Source of the DNA: Orlajensenia flava
GTDB taxonomy: Bacteria > Actinomycetota > Actinomycetes > Actinomycetales > Microbacteriaceae
Length of the DNA: 64,000 nucleotides
Assembly: GCF_004801905.1 (NCBI RefSeq)
Contig: NZ_SSSN01000003.1
Coordinates: forward strand, 868,001-932,000
Reading direction: 5' to 3'
Below are positions 1 through 7,796 of this stretch, in pieces. The notes under the pieces were generated by a model. That model was not told where the DNA came from and did not search any database. It was given only the letters and a program-made list of their open reading frames with translations. A program made the position numbers and the translations under genes. The stretch's first letter is position 1. Every line of letters begins with the position of its first letter.

Positions 1-127
1 GGTCGATGCGCTGCGCGGTGTAGCCGCCCGAGAGGATGGCGGCTGCGCCGATCACACTCACGATCGCCGTTCCACTCACTCCGGCGGCGAGCGCGTTGCG
101 GTGGGAGACGAGCCACTCGCGGATCAT
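1..127 (-). CDS. Membrane protein, N-terminal fragment only (runs off window)
   Basis: Only the first 42 codons are visible. The ATG at 127 overlaps the kinase stop codon in an ATGA junction, so it is the next gene of the FHA-PP2C-kinase operon. The fragment starts MIREWLVSHRN and continues with a hydrophobic alanine/valine/isoleucine segment at about residues 12-34, which looks like a signal anchor with a short cytoplasmic tail. In related actinobacteria, large cell-surface proteins with fibronectin type III or Ig-like repeats often sit beside this kinase cluster; that identity is inference here because no extracellular domain is in view. Confidence 0.6.
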   Translation of the reverse strand, partial: MIREWLVSHRNALAAGVSGTAIVSVIGAAAILSGGYTAQRID

Positions 128-1548
128 GGCGATCGACCGGCCGAGGTGTCGACGCACTTCTCGCTGCTGGGAGCGCCCGTGCGCCCCTCGCGGCTGACCG
201 TGACGGTGATGCACACCTGATCCGCCCCGGCGGCGTCCGCCTGGAAGCTGGTTCCGTGCTGGACGCTGGACTTGCCGCCGCGCACCGCGACGATGTAGCT
301 GTCACCGTCGCGGACGCCCGGGTCGTCCCAGGAGAACTCGGCGGCCGTTCCGCTCGGCTGGCCGGCGATGTTGGCGACGCTGGGGATGTCGGAGGAGGTC
401 GAGCGCACGATCGCGATGGTCGCGACGACCGCGAGGGCGAGCACGACGACGGAGATGGCGAGCATCGCCCACACCAGCCGTGAGCTGTGCCGCTCGGCTG
501 GTGTGGGACGGGACGCGGTATCACCGAGGCTGCCGCTTCGCACCAGAGCGGCCGGTGAGAGTGTCGTCGTGCCGCGTTGGGCGGGCTGACGACGCGGTCT
601 CCTGCCCGGGTCCACGCTCCCCACCGCACTGATGCGGGTGCGCTCACCGATGTCGACAGCCGTGGCGATGGCCCAGTCGTCCATCGCCACCTCGATCGGA
701 GTCTGCGGCAGGTCGAGTTCGGCCTCCACAGCCTGCAGCTCGCGGATCAGCTCGAGGGCGCTGCCCTGCCGCGACTCAGGACGCCGGGAGAGTGCTCGAG
801 CGAGCACCGCCTCGAGGCGGTCCGGCACGTCGACGCGCCCGATCGGCTGGTATCGCGCCTTGGCGATGCGCGCCATCAGGTCGGCGGCGGTGTTCTCGCG
901 CCCGACCACCTCGAAGGGCGATCGTCCCGCCAGCAGTGAGTAGAGCGTCGCCCCGAGGGAGAACACCTCCGACGCGACCGTCCCGGACACGTCGTCATGC
1001 AGCACCTCGGGAGCCGACCACGGGATGGAGAGCCCGACCGCCTCCGTGCTCTCCGACTCCCCCACCGTCGCGGCGATGCCGAAGTCGGAGAGCACCGGGT
1101 TGCCGTAGGCGGTCTGCAGGATGTTCGACGGCTTGATGTCCCGGTGCAGCACCCCGGCCCGGTGCGCGGTCTCGACCGCGCTGGCGATCTTGATGCCGAT
1201 GCGCAGCACTTCAGCCACCGGGAGGGGTTCGATGCGGTAGCGCCCGCCGATGTTGGTCGAGCAGTACTCCATCACCAGGTAGGGGCGTCCGTCCGACGAC
1301 ACGCTCGCCTGGTACACGGTCAGGATGGAGGGGTGCGAGCTGAGCTGGGCCATGAGGTTGGCCTCGGCGCGGAACATCTGCCGCACCTGGTCGTTGACCA
1401 CCTCGCTGAGGAGCACCTTGACGGCGACCTGACGCCGCGGCATGTTCTGCTCGTAGAGGAAGACGTCGGCGAAACCGCCCGAGCCGAGCACGTGCACATA
1501 GCTGAATCCCGGCAACGTCGGCGGGGTGGACGGCAGTCGTCTGGTCAT
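124..1548 (-). CDS. Membrane-anchored Ser/Thr protein kinase (PknB-like)
   Basis: A Hanks-type kinase of 474 residues. Visible motifs are the glycine loop GSGGFADVF (22-30), VAVK with ATP-binding Lys44, HRDIKPSN with catalytic Asp137, DFG (155-157) and SAPEVL. A linker rich in Pro, Arg and Ser leads to one membrane segment (about 359-381). The outer domain of about 90 residues has two cysteines and looks like a single fibronectin III-type module rather than PASTA repeats. The start at 1548 is chosen because GAGGGGG lies just upstream; longer in-frame extensions are low-complexity. It follows the PP2C gene by 139 bp and overlaps the next gene. It probably phosphorylates the FHA protein of the same operon and is reversed by the phosphatase; this is inference. 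Confidence 0.93.
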   Translation of the reverse strand: MTRRLPSTPPTLPGFSYVHVLGSGGFADVFLYEQNMPRRQVAVKVLLSEVVNDQVRQMFRAEANLMAQLSSHPSILTVYQASVSSDGRPYLVMEYCSTNIGGRYRIEPLPVAEVLRIGIKIASAVETAHRAGVLHRDIKPSNILQTAYGNPVLSDFGIAATVGESESTEAVGLSIPWSAPEVLHDDVSGTVASEVFSLGATLYSLLAGRSPFEVVGRENTAADLMARIAKARYQPIGRVDVPDRLEAVLARALSRRPESRQGSALELIRELQAVEAELDLPQTPIEVAMDDWAIATAVDIGERTRISAVGSVDPGRRPRRQPAQRGTTTLSPAALVRSGSLGDTASRPTPAERHSSRLVWAMLAISVVVLALAVVATIAIVRSTSSDIPSVANIAGQPSGTAAEFSWDDPGVRDGDSYIVAVRGGKSSVQHGTSFQADAAGADQVCITVTVSREGRTGAPSSEKCVDTSAGRSP

Positions 1549-1687
1549 GCTCGCCCCCTCACCCCGATATCCGTTGCAGGATGCGCGGCAGGCGCGATCG
1601 GCATCCCGTCGATTGCTGTTAAGTGTAGGCAACGGCCCGCCAGCTCAGACCCCCGCGTCCGGGGAGTCCCGTAGGTGCGACGCACGC

Positions 1688-2500
1688 TCAGTGATCGTGC
1701 GGATCGGTGGCGGCGCCGACCACGTCGATCACATCGACGACGATCACCGTGACATTGTCGCGACCGCCGTTTTCGAGCGCCGCATCGAGCAGGCCGCGGG
1801 CGGCGGCATCCGGCGTATCCGTGGACATCAGGTAGTGCCGGATGCCGTAGGGCGTGAGCTCCTTCGTCAGTCCGTCCGAGCAGATCAGCAGACGCATGCC
1901 CGGCTCGATGGCGATGAGCCGGTAGTCGGGGATCGGCACCTCGTGGAAGCCGACCGCGCGGGTGATCACGTTGGCGTGCGGGTGCGTCTCGGCCTCTTCG
2001 CGCGAGATGTGGCCCGCATCGACGAGCTCCTGCACGATGGAGTGGTCGGTGGTGAGCTGCTCGAGCACGCCGTGCGAGAGCAGGTAGACCCGGGAGTCGC
2101 CGATGTTGAACACCAGCCAGGCGATGCCGTCGGCGAGCCTGGTGATCGCCGCGCCGGTGACGGTCGTCCCGGTACCGGAGTCGGTTTCGCCGCCTCCGCG
2201 CGCCATGTCGTCGACGGCGTCGACGAGCTGACGCTCGATGTCGCTCGTCGAGATGCTCGTCGAACCGCTGCTCTCGGCCAGACGGGTGACCACGGCGGCG
2301 CTCGCGACGTCGCCCGCGCTGTGCCCGCCCATCCCGTCGGCTACCGCGAACACGGGCGCGACGGCCATGAAGCTGTCCTCGTTGGCCTCGCGCCGACGGC
2401 CGGTGTCGGTGATCGCGGACCACGCCAGCGTGACGGACGCGGCATCATCGCCGGGGAGCACGATCGTCTGCTCCGAGATGCCTTGACCGATCTGGGTCAC
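1688..2500 (-). CDS. PP2C-family Ser/Thr protein phosphatase
   Basis: A 270-residue soluble PPM/PP2C phosphatase. The metal-binding motifs are present in order: RREANEDS (Asp42), ADGMGGH (Asp55), GDSRVYLLS, SDGLTKEL and DNVTVIVV near the C-terminus. Its ATG overlaps the FHA stop in an ATGA junction, so the two are translationally coupled. It most likely dephosphorylates targets of the adjacent Ser/Thr kinase. The N-terminus has a short EQTIVLPGDD segment resembling the DTVL repeats of the FHA protein, which may itself be a phospho-site. The length is typical of stand-alone bacterial PP2C enzymes; there is no membrane segment. Confidence 0.95.
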   Translation of the reverse strand: MTQIGQGISEQTIVLPGDDAASVTLAWSAITDTGRRREANEDSFMAVAPVFAVADGMGGHSAGDVASAAVVTRLAESSGSTSISTSDIERQLVDAVDDMARGGGETDSGTGTTVTGAAITRLADGIAWLVFNIGDSRVYLLSHGVLEQLTTDHSIVQELVDAGHISREEAETHPHANVITRAVGFHEVPIPDYRLIAIEPGMRLLICSDGLTKELTPYGIRHYLMSTDTPDAAARGLLDAALENGGRDNVTVIVVDVIDVVGAATDPHDH

Positions 2501-3687
2501 GTCGTCGGCCTTCTGGTTGGGGGGTCCGGCGTCGAAATCGGCTCCGGTGCGCTGGTCTGGGCGAATACCTCGATGATTGTATCGTCACCGATGTCCACCC
2601 TCGTTCCCGGCATGACGACCAACGACTCGCCGGGGCGGAGGCGCACTCGCCTCCCTCGAGCCGGATGCACGATCGTGCCGTTGGTGGAACGCAGGTCGGT
2701 GACGACGATGGCGCTGCCCTGTGCGCGCAACTCGAGGTGGGTCGATGAGACCTCGGTGGTGGGCGACGGCACCGCGATCAATCGCACGTCCGTGTCTGCG
2801 GGGGCGACCCGGGCGTAGCGCGGCTTGCGCCCGATCAGGTAGACCGCGTCGAGCGGCCTCGTCTCACCGGCGCCGATCCGGAAGGCGAATCCCGTTGAGG
2901 CCGGACGTGCCGCGGTGGCGTTCTCCGACTCGACCGGCCCACCTCCGCCGGCATCGGCGCCATCGGCCGGAACGCCCGCCTCGGCGGTTGGCCGCCTCGC
3001 GCGCCGCCTGCCGAAGAGGACGGTGTCGTCGTCGCGGCGCGACGGCTCCGACGCTCCAGGGCCCAGCACGGTGTCCTCGACGGCCCCGCCCGGGCGCAGC
3101 ACGGTGTCCTCGACCGATGAGGTCGGCCGCAGGACAGTGTCGTGCAGCGCGTCCTCCCGCGCGACGCTCCTGGACGCCGCGGTGACGAAGACCTCGCCGT
3201 CCCCTGCTCCGGTCACCCAATCGAGGCGCGCGCCGTCTGCTCCCTGCCCGATCGGCTCACCCTCGAGGCCGAGCTCGGCGAACGGAGGGGCCGGCTCATC
3301 CGCCGCCCCGACGGACAGGCCCGTGACGGACCGGAAATCCGCCAGCAGCCACGGCCGGATGTCGCGATCGGTGAATCGGCGTGACCCGCCGACCGAGTGC
3401 ACCTGCACAGCGACGTCTCCCCGCACCACGACGCTGATCGGCACTCCGTCCCCATCGACCGAGGCGCCGGCGACGACGGCCGCGAAGTCGGTCACTGCAC
3501 CAGGGCCGTTCAGGGGAACGGTCGCGACCAGCCGCTCGATGGTCATCGCGTGCCGCGGCAGGTCGGCGATGGCCGCCAGGACGGCGGCGTCCGTTCCGAC
3601 CGGCAGCGCGATCACGAAGTCGCGCCCGGATGCGAATGTCCAGACCGCGGGAGGCTCGACCGCTCCATCGCCTCGAATTCCCGCCAT
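2497..3687 (-). CDS. FHA-domain protein with DTVL repeats
   Basis: A 396-residue protein heading the kinase operon. The C-terminal part (about 270-375) is a forkhead-associated domain with the phosphothreonine-binding residues GR (286-287), SSTH (314-317) and STNGT (334-338). The N-terminal 170 residues form an unrecognised domain. Between them lies a linker with four copies of DTVL, at residues 183, 194, 205 and 221, the first two followed by RP. FHA domains bind pThr, so these threonines are plausible kinase sites. The start at 3687 is supported by a TATCAT hexamer ending 6 nt upstream, a leaderless arrangement; upstream in-frame codons give implausible sequence. Cytoplasmic; there is no membrane segment. 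Confidence 0.9.
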   Translation of the reverse strand: MAGIRGDGAVEPPAVWTFASGRDFVIALPVGTDAAVLAAIADLPRHAMTIERLVATVPLNGPGAVTDFAAVVAGASVDGDGVPISVVVRGDVAVQVHSVGGSRRFTDRDIRPWLLADFRSVTGLSVGAADEPAPPFAELGLEGEPIGQGADGARLDWVTGAGDGEVFVTAASRSVAREDALHDTVLRPTSSVEDTVLRPGGAVEDTVLGPGASEPSRRDDDTVLFGRRRARRPTAEAGVPADGADAGGGGPVESENATAARPASTGFAFRIGAGETRPLDAVYLIGRKPRYARVAPADTDVRLIAVPSPTTEVSSTHLELRAQGSAIVVTDLRSTNGTIVHPARGRRVRLRPGESLVVMPGTRVDIGDDTIIEVFAQTSAPEPISTPDPPTRRPTT

Positions 3688-3693
3688 CCGGCC

Positions 3694-3699
3694 ATGATA
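3694..3699 (-). promoter_or_regulatory. -10 element, leaderless FHA operon promoter
   Basis: TATCAT on the minus strand, 6 nt before the FHA ATG, with no Shine-Dalgarno sequence. It is divergent from the lrp promoter. Confidence 0.5.
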
Positions 3700-3796
3700 T
3701 CGATGGCGCCACCACCCCTCGGAGCACACCTGACGAATTCGGCAGTCATTCCTCACAAACACAACGGATTCCCTTGTCATCACCCCGACTCACTGT

Positions 3797-3802
3797 CAGA
3801 AT
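3797..3802 (+). promoter_or_regulatory. -10 element, leaderless lrp promoter
   Basis: CAGAAT ends 6 nt before the Lrp ATG. The interval cgagaa is purine-rich but too close to act as a normal ribosome binding site. Confidence 0.4.
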
Positions 3803-3808
3803 CGAGAA

Positions 3809-4294
3809 ATGAGCAGTCCAGGGAAGGCGTCACCGACGAAGCCGGTCCATCAACTCGACGCGGTGTCGAAAGCCATCATCGAGCAGTTGCAGGTCGACGG
3901 ACGACGCTCGTACGCGGAGATCGGCAAGGCGGTCGGTCTCAGCGAGGCGGCCGTGCGGCAGCGGGTGCAGAAGTTGACCGACTCCGGCGTCATGCAGGTC
4001 GTCGCCGTGACCGACCCGATGCAATTGGGCTTCTACCGCCAGGCCATGATCGGCATCCGAGCGACGGGTGACACGCGCGTGCTGGCCGACGCGCTGGCCG
4101 CACTTCCCGAGGTCGACTACGTCGTGCTCACGGCGGGAAGCTTCGACGTGCTCGCCGAGGTCGTCTGCGAGAACGACGACGAGCTCATCGCCCTGCTCAA
4201 TTCGCGCATCCGCGCACTTCCGGGGGTTCTCAGCACCGAGACCTTCGTCTACCTGAAGCTCCACAAGCAGCTCTACAACTGGGGAACACGATGA
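3809..4294 (+). CDS. Lrp/AsnC family transcriptional regulator
   Basis: 161 residues with the two Lrp modules. The N-terminal winged helix-turn-helix (LDAVSKAIIEQLQVDGRRSYAEIGKAVGLSEAAVRQRV) spans about residues 16-50. The C-terminal RAM/AsnC ligand domain follows, with the typical GSFDVLAEV stretch near residues 112-120. The stop overlaps the next start in ATGA, so it is coupled to the aminotransferase gene. An Lrp regulator in one operon with a class-III aminotransferase and an FAD amine oxidase usually senses the amino acid or amine being degraded. The effector cannot be read from the sequence. Confidence 0.93.
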   Translation: MSSPGKASPTKPVHQLDAVSKAIIEQLQVDGRRSYAEIGKAVGLSEAAVRQRVQKLTDSGVMQVVAVTDPMQLGFYRQAMIGIRATGDTRVLADALAALPEVDYVVLTAGSFDVLAEVVCENDDELIALLNSRIRALPGVLSTETFVYLKLHKQLYNWGTR

Positions 4295-5694
4295 CCACCA
4301 CCGAACAGACCGTCACCACTCATGACGACAGCGCCCTGCAGCAGAAGGCGAAGGATCACCTCTGGATGCACTTCTCCCGCCAGTCGGCACTGGAGAAGGA
4401 CGGCGTGCCCATCATCACGCGCGGTGAGGGCCACCACATCTGGGACTCCACGGGCAAGCAGTACATCGACGGCCTGGCCGGCCTCTTCGTCGTGAACGCA
4501 GGCCACGGTCGTCGCCGCCTCGCCGAGGTGGCAGCCGCTCAGGCCGAGCAGCTCGCGTTCTTCCCGATCTGGTCCTATGCGCATCCCGCCGCCATCGAGC
4601 TGGCCGACCGTCTGGCCTCTTACGCGCCCGGCGACCTCAACCGGGTGTTCTTCACGACCGGCGGCGGTGAGGCCGTCGAGACCGCCTTCAAGCTGGCCAA
4701 GTACTACTGGAAGCTCAAGGGCCAGCCGAACAAGCACAAGGTGATCTCCCGCGCTGTCGCCTACCACGGCACTCCGCAGGGAGCGCTGGCGATCACCGGC
4801 ATCCCGGCCATGAAGGCGATGTTCGAGCCCTTGGTGCCCGGCGGCTTCCGGGTGCCCAACACCAACTTCTACCGGGCGGCCGAGTCCGGTGCCCCCACCG
4901 ATGACATCGAGGCGTTCGGGCTGTGGGCGGCCAATCGCATCGAGGAGATGATCCTCTTCGAGGGTCCCGAGACGGTGGCAGCGGTGTTCCTCGAGCCGGT
5001 GCAGAACTCGGGGGGATGCTTCCCGCCTCCCCCCGGTTACTTCCAACGGGTGCGCGAGATCTGCGACCAGTACGACGTGCTGCTCGTCAGCGACGAGGTC
5101 ATCTGCGCCTTCGGCCGCATCGGCCACATGTTCGCGTGCGATGAATACGGTTACGAACCCGACATGATCACCTGCGCGAAGGGCATGACGAGCGGGTACT
5201 CCCCCATCGGCGCCTGCATCGTCAGCGAGAAGCTCTACGAGCCCTTCTCGAAGGGCGACACGACCTTCTATCATGGCTACACCTTCGGCGGGCATCCCGT
5301 CTCCTCCGCGGTGGCGCTGGCGAACCTCGACATCTTCGAGGAGGAGAAGCTCAACGAGCACGTCCGCGAGAACTCCCCGCTGTTCCGGGCGGAGCTCGAG
5401 ACCCTGCTCGACCTGCCGATCGTCGGCGATGTGCGCGGGGCTGGCTACTTCTTCGGCATCGAGCTCGTCAAGGACAAGACCACCCGCGAGACCTTCGACG
5501 ACGACGAGTCGGAACGGCTGCTGCGCGGCTTCCTCTCCAAGGCGCTGTTCGACGCCGGGCTGTACTGCCGGGCCGACGATCGGGGCGACCCCGTGGTGCA
5601 GCTGGCGCCGCCGCTGACCATCGGGCCGAAGGAGTTCACCGAGATCACGGACATCCTGCGTGGCGTGCTCAGCGAGGCTTGGACGAAACTCTGA
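4291..5694 (+). CDS. Class-III PLP aminotransferase (putrescine/GABA type)
   Basis: 467 residues, the usual length for omega-amino acid/diamine:pyruvate transaminases. Visible are the phosphate-binding TTGGGEAVETAFKLA, the SDEVICAFGRIG segment whose Asp holds the pyridine nitrogen, and TCAKGMTSGYSPIG with Schiff-base Lys297. The N-terminal HLWMHFSRQSAL segment is typical of the SpuC-like putrescine-pyruvate/aspartate aminotransferase subgroup. It would move an amino group from a diamine or omega-amino acid to a keto acid. Position between an Lrp regulator and an FAD-dependent amine oxidase supports polyamine or GABA catabolism. The exact substrate is inferred. Confidence 0.9.
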   Translation: MTTTEQTVTTHDDSALQQKAKDHLWMHFSRQSALEKDGVPIITRGEGHHIWDSTGKQYIDGLAGLFVVNAGHGRRRLAEVAAAQAEQLAFFPIWSYAHPAAIELADRLASYAPGDLNRVFFTTGGGEAVETAFKLAKYYWKLKGQPNKHKVISRAVAYHGTPQGALAITGIPAMKAMFEPLVPGGFRVPNTNFYRAAESGAPTDDIEAFGLWAANRIEEMILFEGPETVAAVFLEPVQNSGGCFPPPPGYFQRVREICDQYDVLLVSDEVICAFGRIGHMFACDEYGYEPDMITCAKGMTSGYSPIGACIVSEKLYEPFSKGDTTFYHGYTFGGHPVSSAVALANLDIFEEEKLNEHVRENSPLFRAELETLLDLPIVGDVRGAGYFFGIELVKDKTTRETFDDDESERLLRGFLSKALFDAGLYCRADDRGDPVVQLAPPLTIGPKEFTEITDILRGVLSEAWTKL

Positions 5695-7124
5695 GTGCGG
5701 CAGGGACGGCTCGCGACTACCGGTCGTTGAGCTTCTGGTTCGATGCGCTCGCGGAGTCCGGCGAGGACGCGCTCGTGCCGCGGCCATCGCTCCGACGCGA
5801 CCGCCGCGTCGACGTCTGCATCGTCGGCGGCGGCCTCACCGGGCTCTGGACCGCGTACTACCTCGCCAAGGCCGATCCGTCGCTCGCCATCCTCGTGGTG
5901 GAGAAGGAGATCGCCGGGTTCGGCGCCTCGGGGCGCAACGGCGGATGGTGCTCCGCCCTGTTCCCCCGAGGGACGGAATCACTGGAACGTGCTCACGGCA
6001 GGGAGGCGGCGCTCGCGATGCGCCGAGCCATGATCGACACCGTCGACGAGGTCGGGCGGGTGACGGATGCCGAGGGCATCGACTGCGATTTCGTCGCGGG
6101 CGGCACGCTGAACTTCACCCGAGACGTCGTGCAGCGCGCCGCTGGGGTGGCCGACGTCGCCAACGCCCAGCGTTACGGCGTGGATCGTCTCCAGTTCCTC
6201 GATGAGAGTGCCAGCGCGCGCTACGGCGTCGCGCCGCTCGTCGATGGCGCATCCGTCGCCGCGGTGTTCGACCCCGCCTGCGCCCGAGTGCAGCCGGCAC
6301 GGCTCGTGCGCGGACTCGCCCGTGTGGTCGAGGGGCTCGGCGTCGAGATCGTCGAGCGCAGCGAGGTCACGGGGTGGGGTCCGCACCGCGTGCACGTGCG
6401 CGCCTCCGATGCCGAGGGCTTCGAGGGCGTCGTCACCGCGCAAAGCGTCATCATCGCGGTCGAGGGCTTCGGCGCTCAACTCCCCCGGGTCGGGCGTCAC
6501 GTGCTCCCGCTGTATTCGCTGATGATCGCCACCGAGCCGCTGCCTGCTTCGACCTGGGAGGCGATCGGCATCGAGCACGGCCAGACGTTCTCCGACTACC
6601 GCCACCTCCTGGTCTATGCGCAGCGCACCGCGGATGACCGCATCGCGTTCGGCGGACGCGGCGCCCGCTACCACTGGGGCAGTCGCATCTCCCCCGCGTT
6701 CGATCGCGATGACACGGTATTCAGCCACCTCGAGCGCGCGCTCGGCGACCTGCTGCCGGCTGCGCGTGGCGCCGCCATCACGCATCGTTGGGGCGGCCCG
6801 CTCGGCGTTCCGCGCGACTGGCACGCATCCGTCAACTACAACGCGCGGACGGGAGTCGGCACGGCGGGCGGCTACGTCGGCGACGGGCTCTCGACGACCA
6901 ACCTCGCCGGGCGCACCCTCGCCGACCTCGTGCGGGGCGAGAGCACGCCGCTCACGGAGCTGCCGTGGGTCGGCCACCGCTCACCCCGGTGGGAGCCGGA
7001 GCCGCTGCGGTTCGTCGGCGCGAACCTCGGCCTGGTCGGCATGACCGTCGCGGATGCCGAGGAACGCCGAACCGGTCAGCCGTCCGTGGCGGCGAAGCTG
7101 CTCGCGCCCCTCACCGGCCACTGA
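5679..7124 (+). CDS. FAD-dependent amine oxidoreductase (DAO family)
   Basis: 481 residues. The N-terminal dinucleotide-binding motif VCIVGGGLTGLWTAYYLA (about 47-64) and GFGASGRNGGWCSALFPRG are characteristic of the DadA/PuuB-like branch of D-amino acid oxidase-fold enzymes. The C-terminal GYVGDGLSTTNLAGRTLADL segment is the second FAD contact. It probably oxidises an amine, for example a gamma-glutamylated or free polyamine, alongside the preceding aminotransferase. The start is uncertain: TTG at 5679 overlaps the aminotransferase by 16 bp, and no ATG or GTG lies in frame nearby; CTG at 5691 is an alternative. No terminal membrane segment. Confidence 0.85.
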   Translation: MDETLSAAGTARDYRSLSFWFDALAESGEDALVPRPSLRRDRRVDVCIVGGGLTGLWTAYYLAKADPSLAILVVEKEIAGFGASGRNGGWCSALFPRGTESLERAHGREAALAMRRAMIDTVDEVGRVTDAEGIDCDFVAGGTLNFTRDVVQRAAGVADVANAQRYGVDRLQFLDESASARYGVAPLVDGASVAAVFDPACARVQPARLVRGLARVVEGLGVEIVERSEVTGWGPHRVHVRASDAEGFEGVVTAQSVIIAVEGFGAQLPRVGRHVLPLYSLMIATEPLPASTWEAIGIEHGQTFSDYRHLLVYAQRTADDRIAFGGRGARYHWGSRISPAFDRDDTVFSHLERALGDLLPAARGAAITHRWGGPLGVPRDWHASVNYNARTGVGTAGGYVGDGLSTTNLAGRTLADLVRGESTPLTELPWVGHRSPRWEPEPLRFVGANLGLVGMTVADAEERRTGQPSVAAKLLAPLTGH

Positions 7125-7156
7125 TCGGCGAGCCAGCTCGCTCACGCGGTGCCTGT

Positions 7157-7741
7157 TCAGCCGGGCATGTTCGAGATCATCGTGGACATCAGGCTGACGG
7201 CGTGGAGCACACCTCCTATCAAGGCGACCACCGTCAGCGCGATGGCCACCCACATCGGCGCGAATCCTCGTCCGGTCTGACGACGCACGACGACGGAGCG
7301 GCCGATGACATAGACGAGGGCGTTGAGGAAGGTCCAGGCCCAGTGGAACGTGCGCTGGTGACCGCCGGCGATCAGCGCCCTCCGGTCGAAGAACGCGAAC
7401 AGGACGAGCAGGCCGTAGACCACCCATCCGGCTGCCAGTGAGGCGACGTACGCGGGGTCTGAGTACAGGGCGAGCATCGCCGATTGGCTGCTGCCCTGCC
7501 GGAGCTGCGAATACGTCGGCATGTCCCGCGAGAAGTCGATGAAGTATTGGGGCAGGCCCGCGATGCTCGGCAAGACGACCATGATCCAGATCCACGGCGT
7601 GTAGACCAGCGTAGGCTTCACGGCCGGCACTCCGGACGCCTCGCTTCCGACATGTACGTGCTCCGTCCACGCCGACCCGTCCCACCAGCGGGATCCGCCG
7701 GATCCGTCCGGCTCGGGGTACCAACCGGGGGCTGTCGCCAT
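7157..7741 (-). CDS. DUF2510 multipass membrane protein
   Basis: 194 residues. It starts with the DUF2510 signature, a Trp-rich hairpin reading PGWYPEPDGSGGSRWWDGSAWTEH with characteristic WY and RWWDG. Four hydrophobic segments follow, at roughly residues 45-63, 92-115, 122-142 and 160-185, with a basic RRQTGR loop. DUF2510 is common at the N-terminus of actinobacterial membrane proteins, with no assigned function. The start at 7741 places the DUF at the very N-terminus, as is usual. A TATGCT -10 candidate lies at 7782-7787. It is convergent with the amine oxidase gene. Confidence 0.8.
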   Translation of the reverse strand: MATAPGWYPEPDGSGGSRWWDGSAWTEHVHVGSEASGVPAVKPTLVYTPWIWIMVVLPSIAGLPQYFIDFSRDMPTYSQLRQGSSQSAMLALYSDPAYVASLAAGWVVYGLLVLFAFFDRRALIAGGHQRTFHWAWTFLNALVYVIGRSVVVRRQTGRGFAPMWVAIALTVVALIGGVLHAVSLMSTMISNMPG

Positions 7742-7796
7742 GAACTGTTCCCATCGCTCGACGTCGTCGTTTCCGTTGCCGAGCATAGGGGTCGAA

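Noticed and set aside
7128..7141. GCGAGC-CA-GCTCGC hairpin after the amine oxidase as terminator
   Set aside because: Only 6-bp stem and no T-tract; too weak to annotate.
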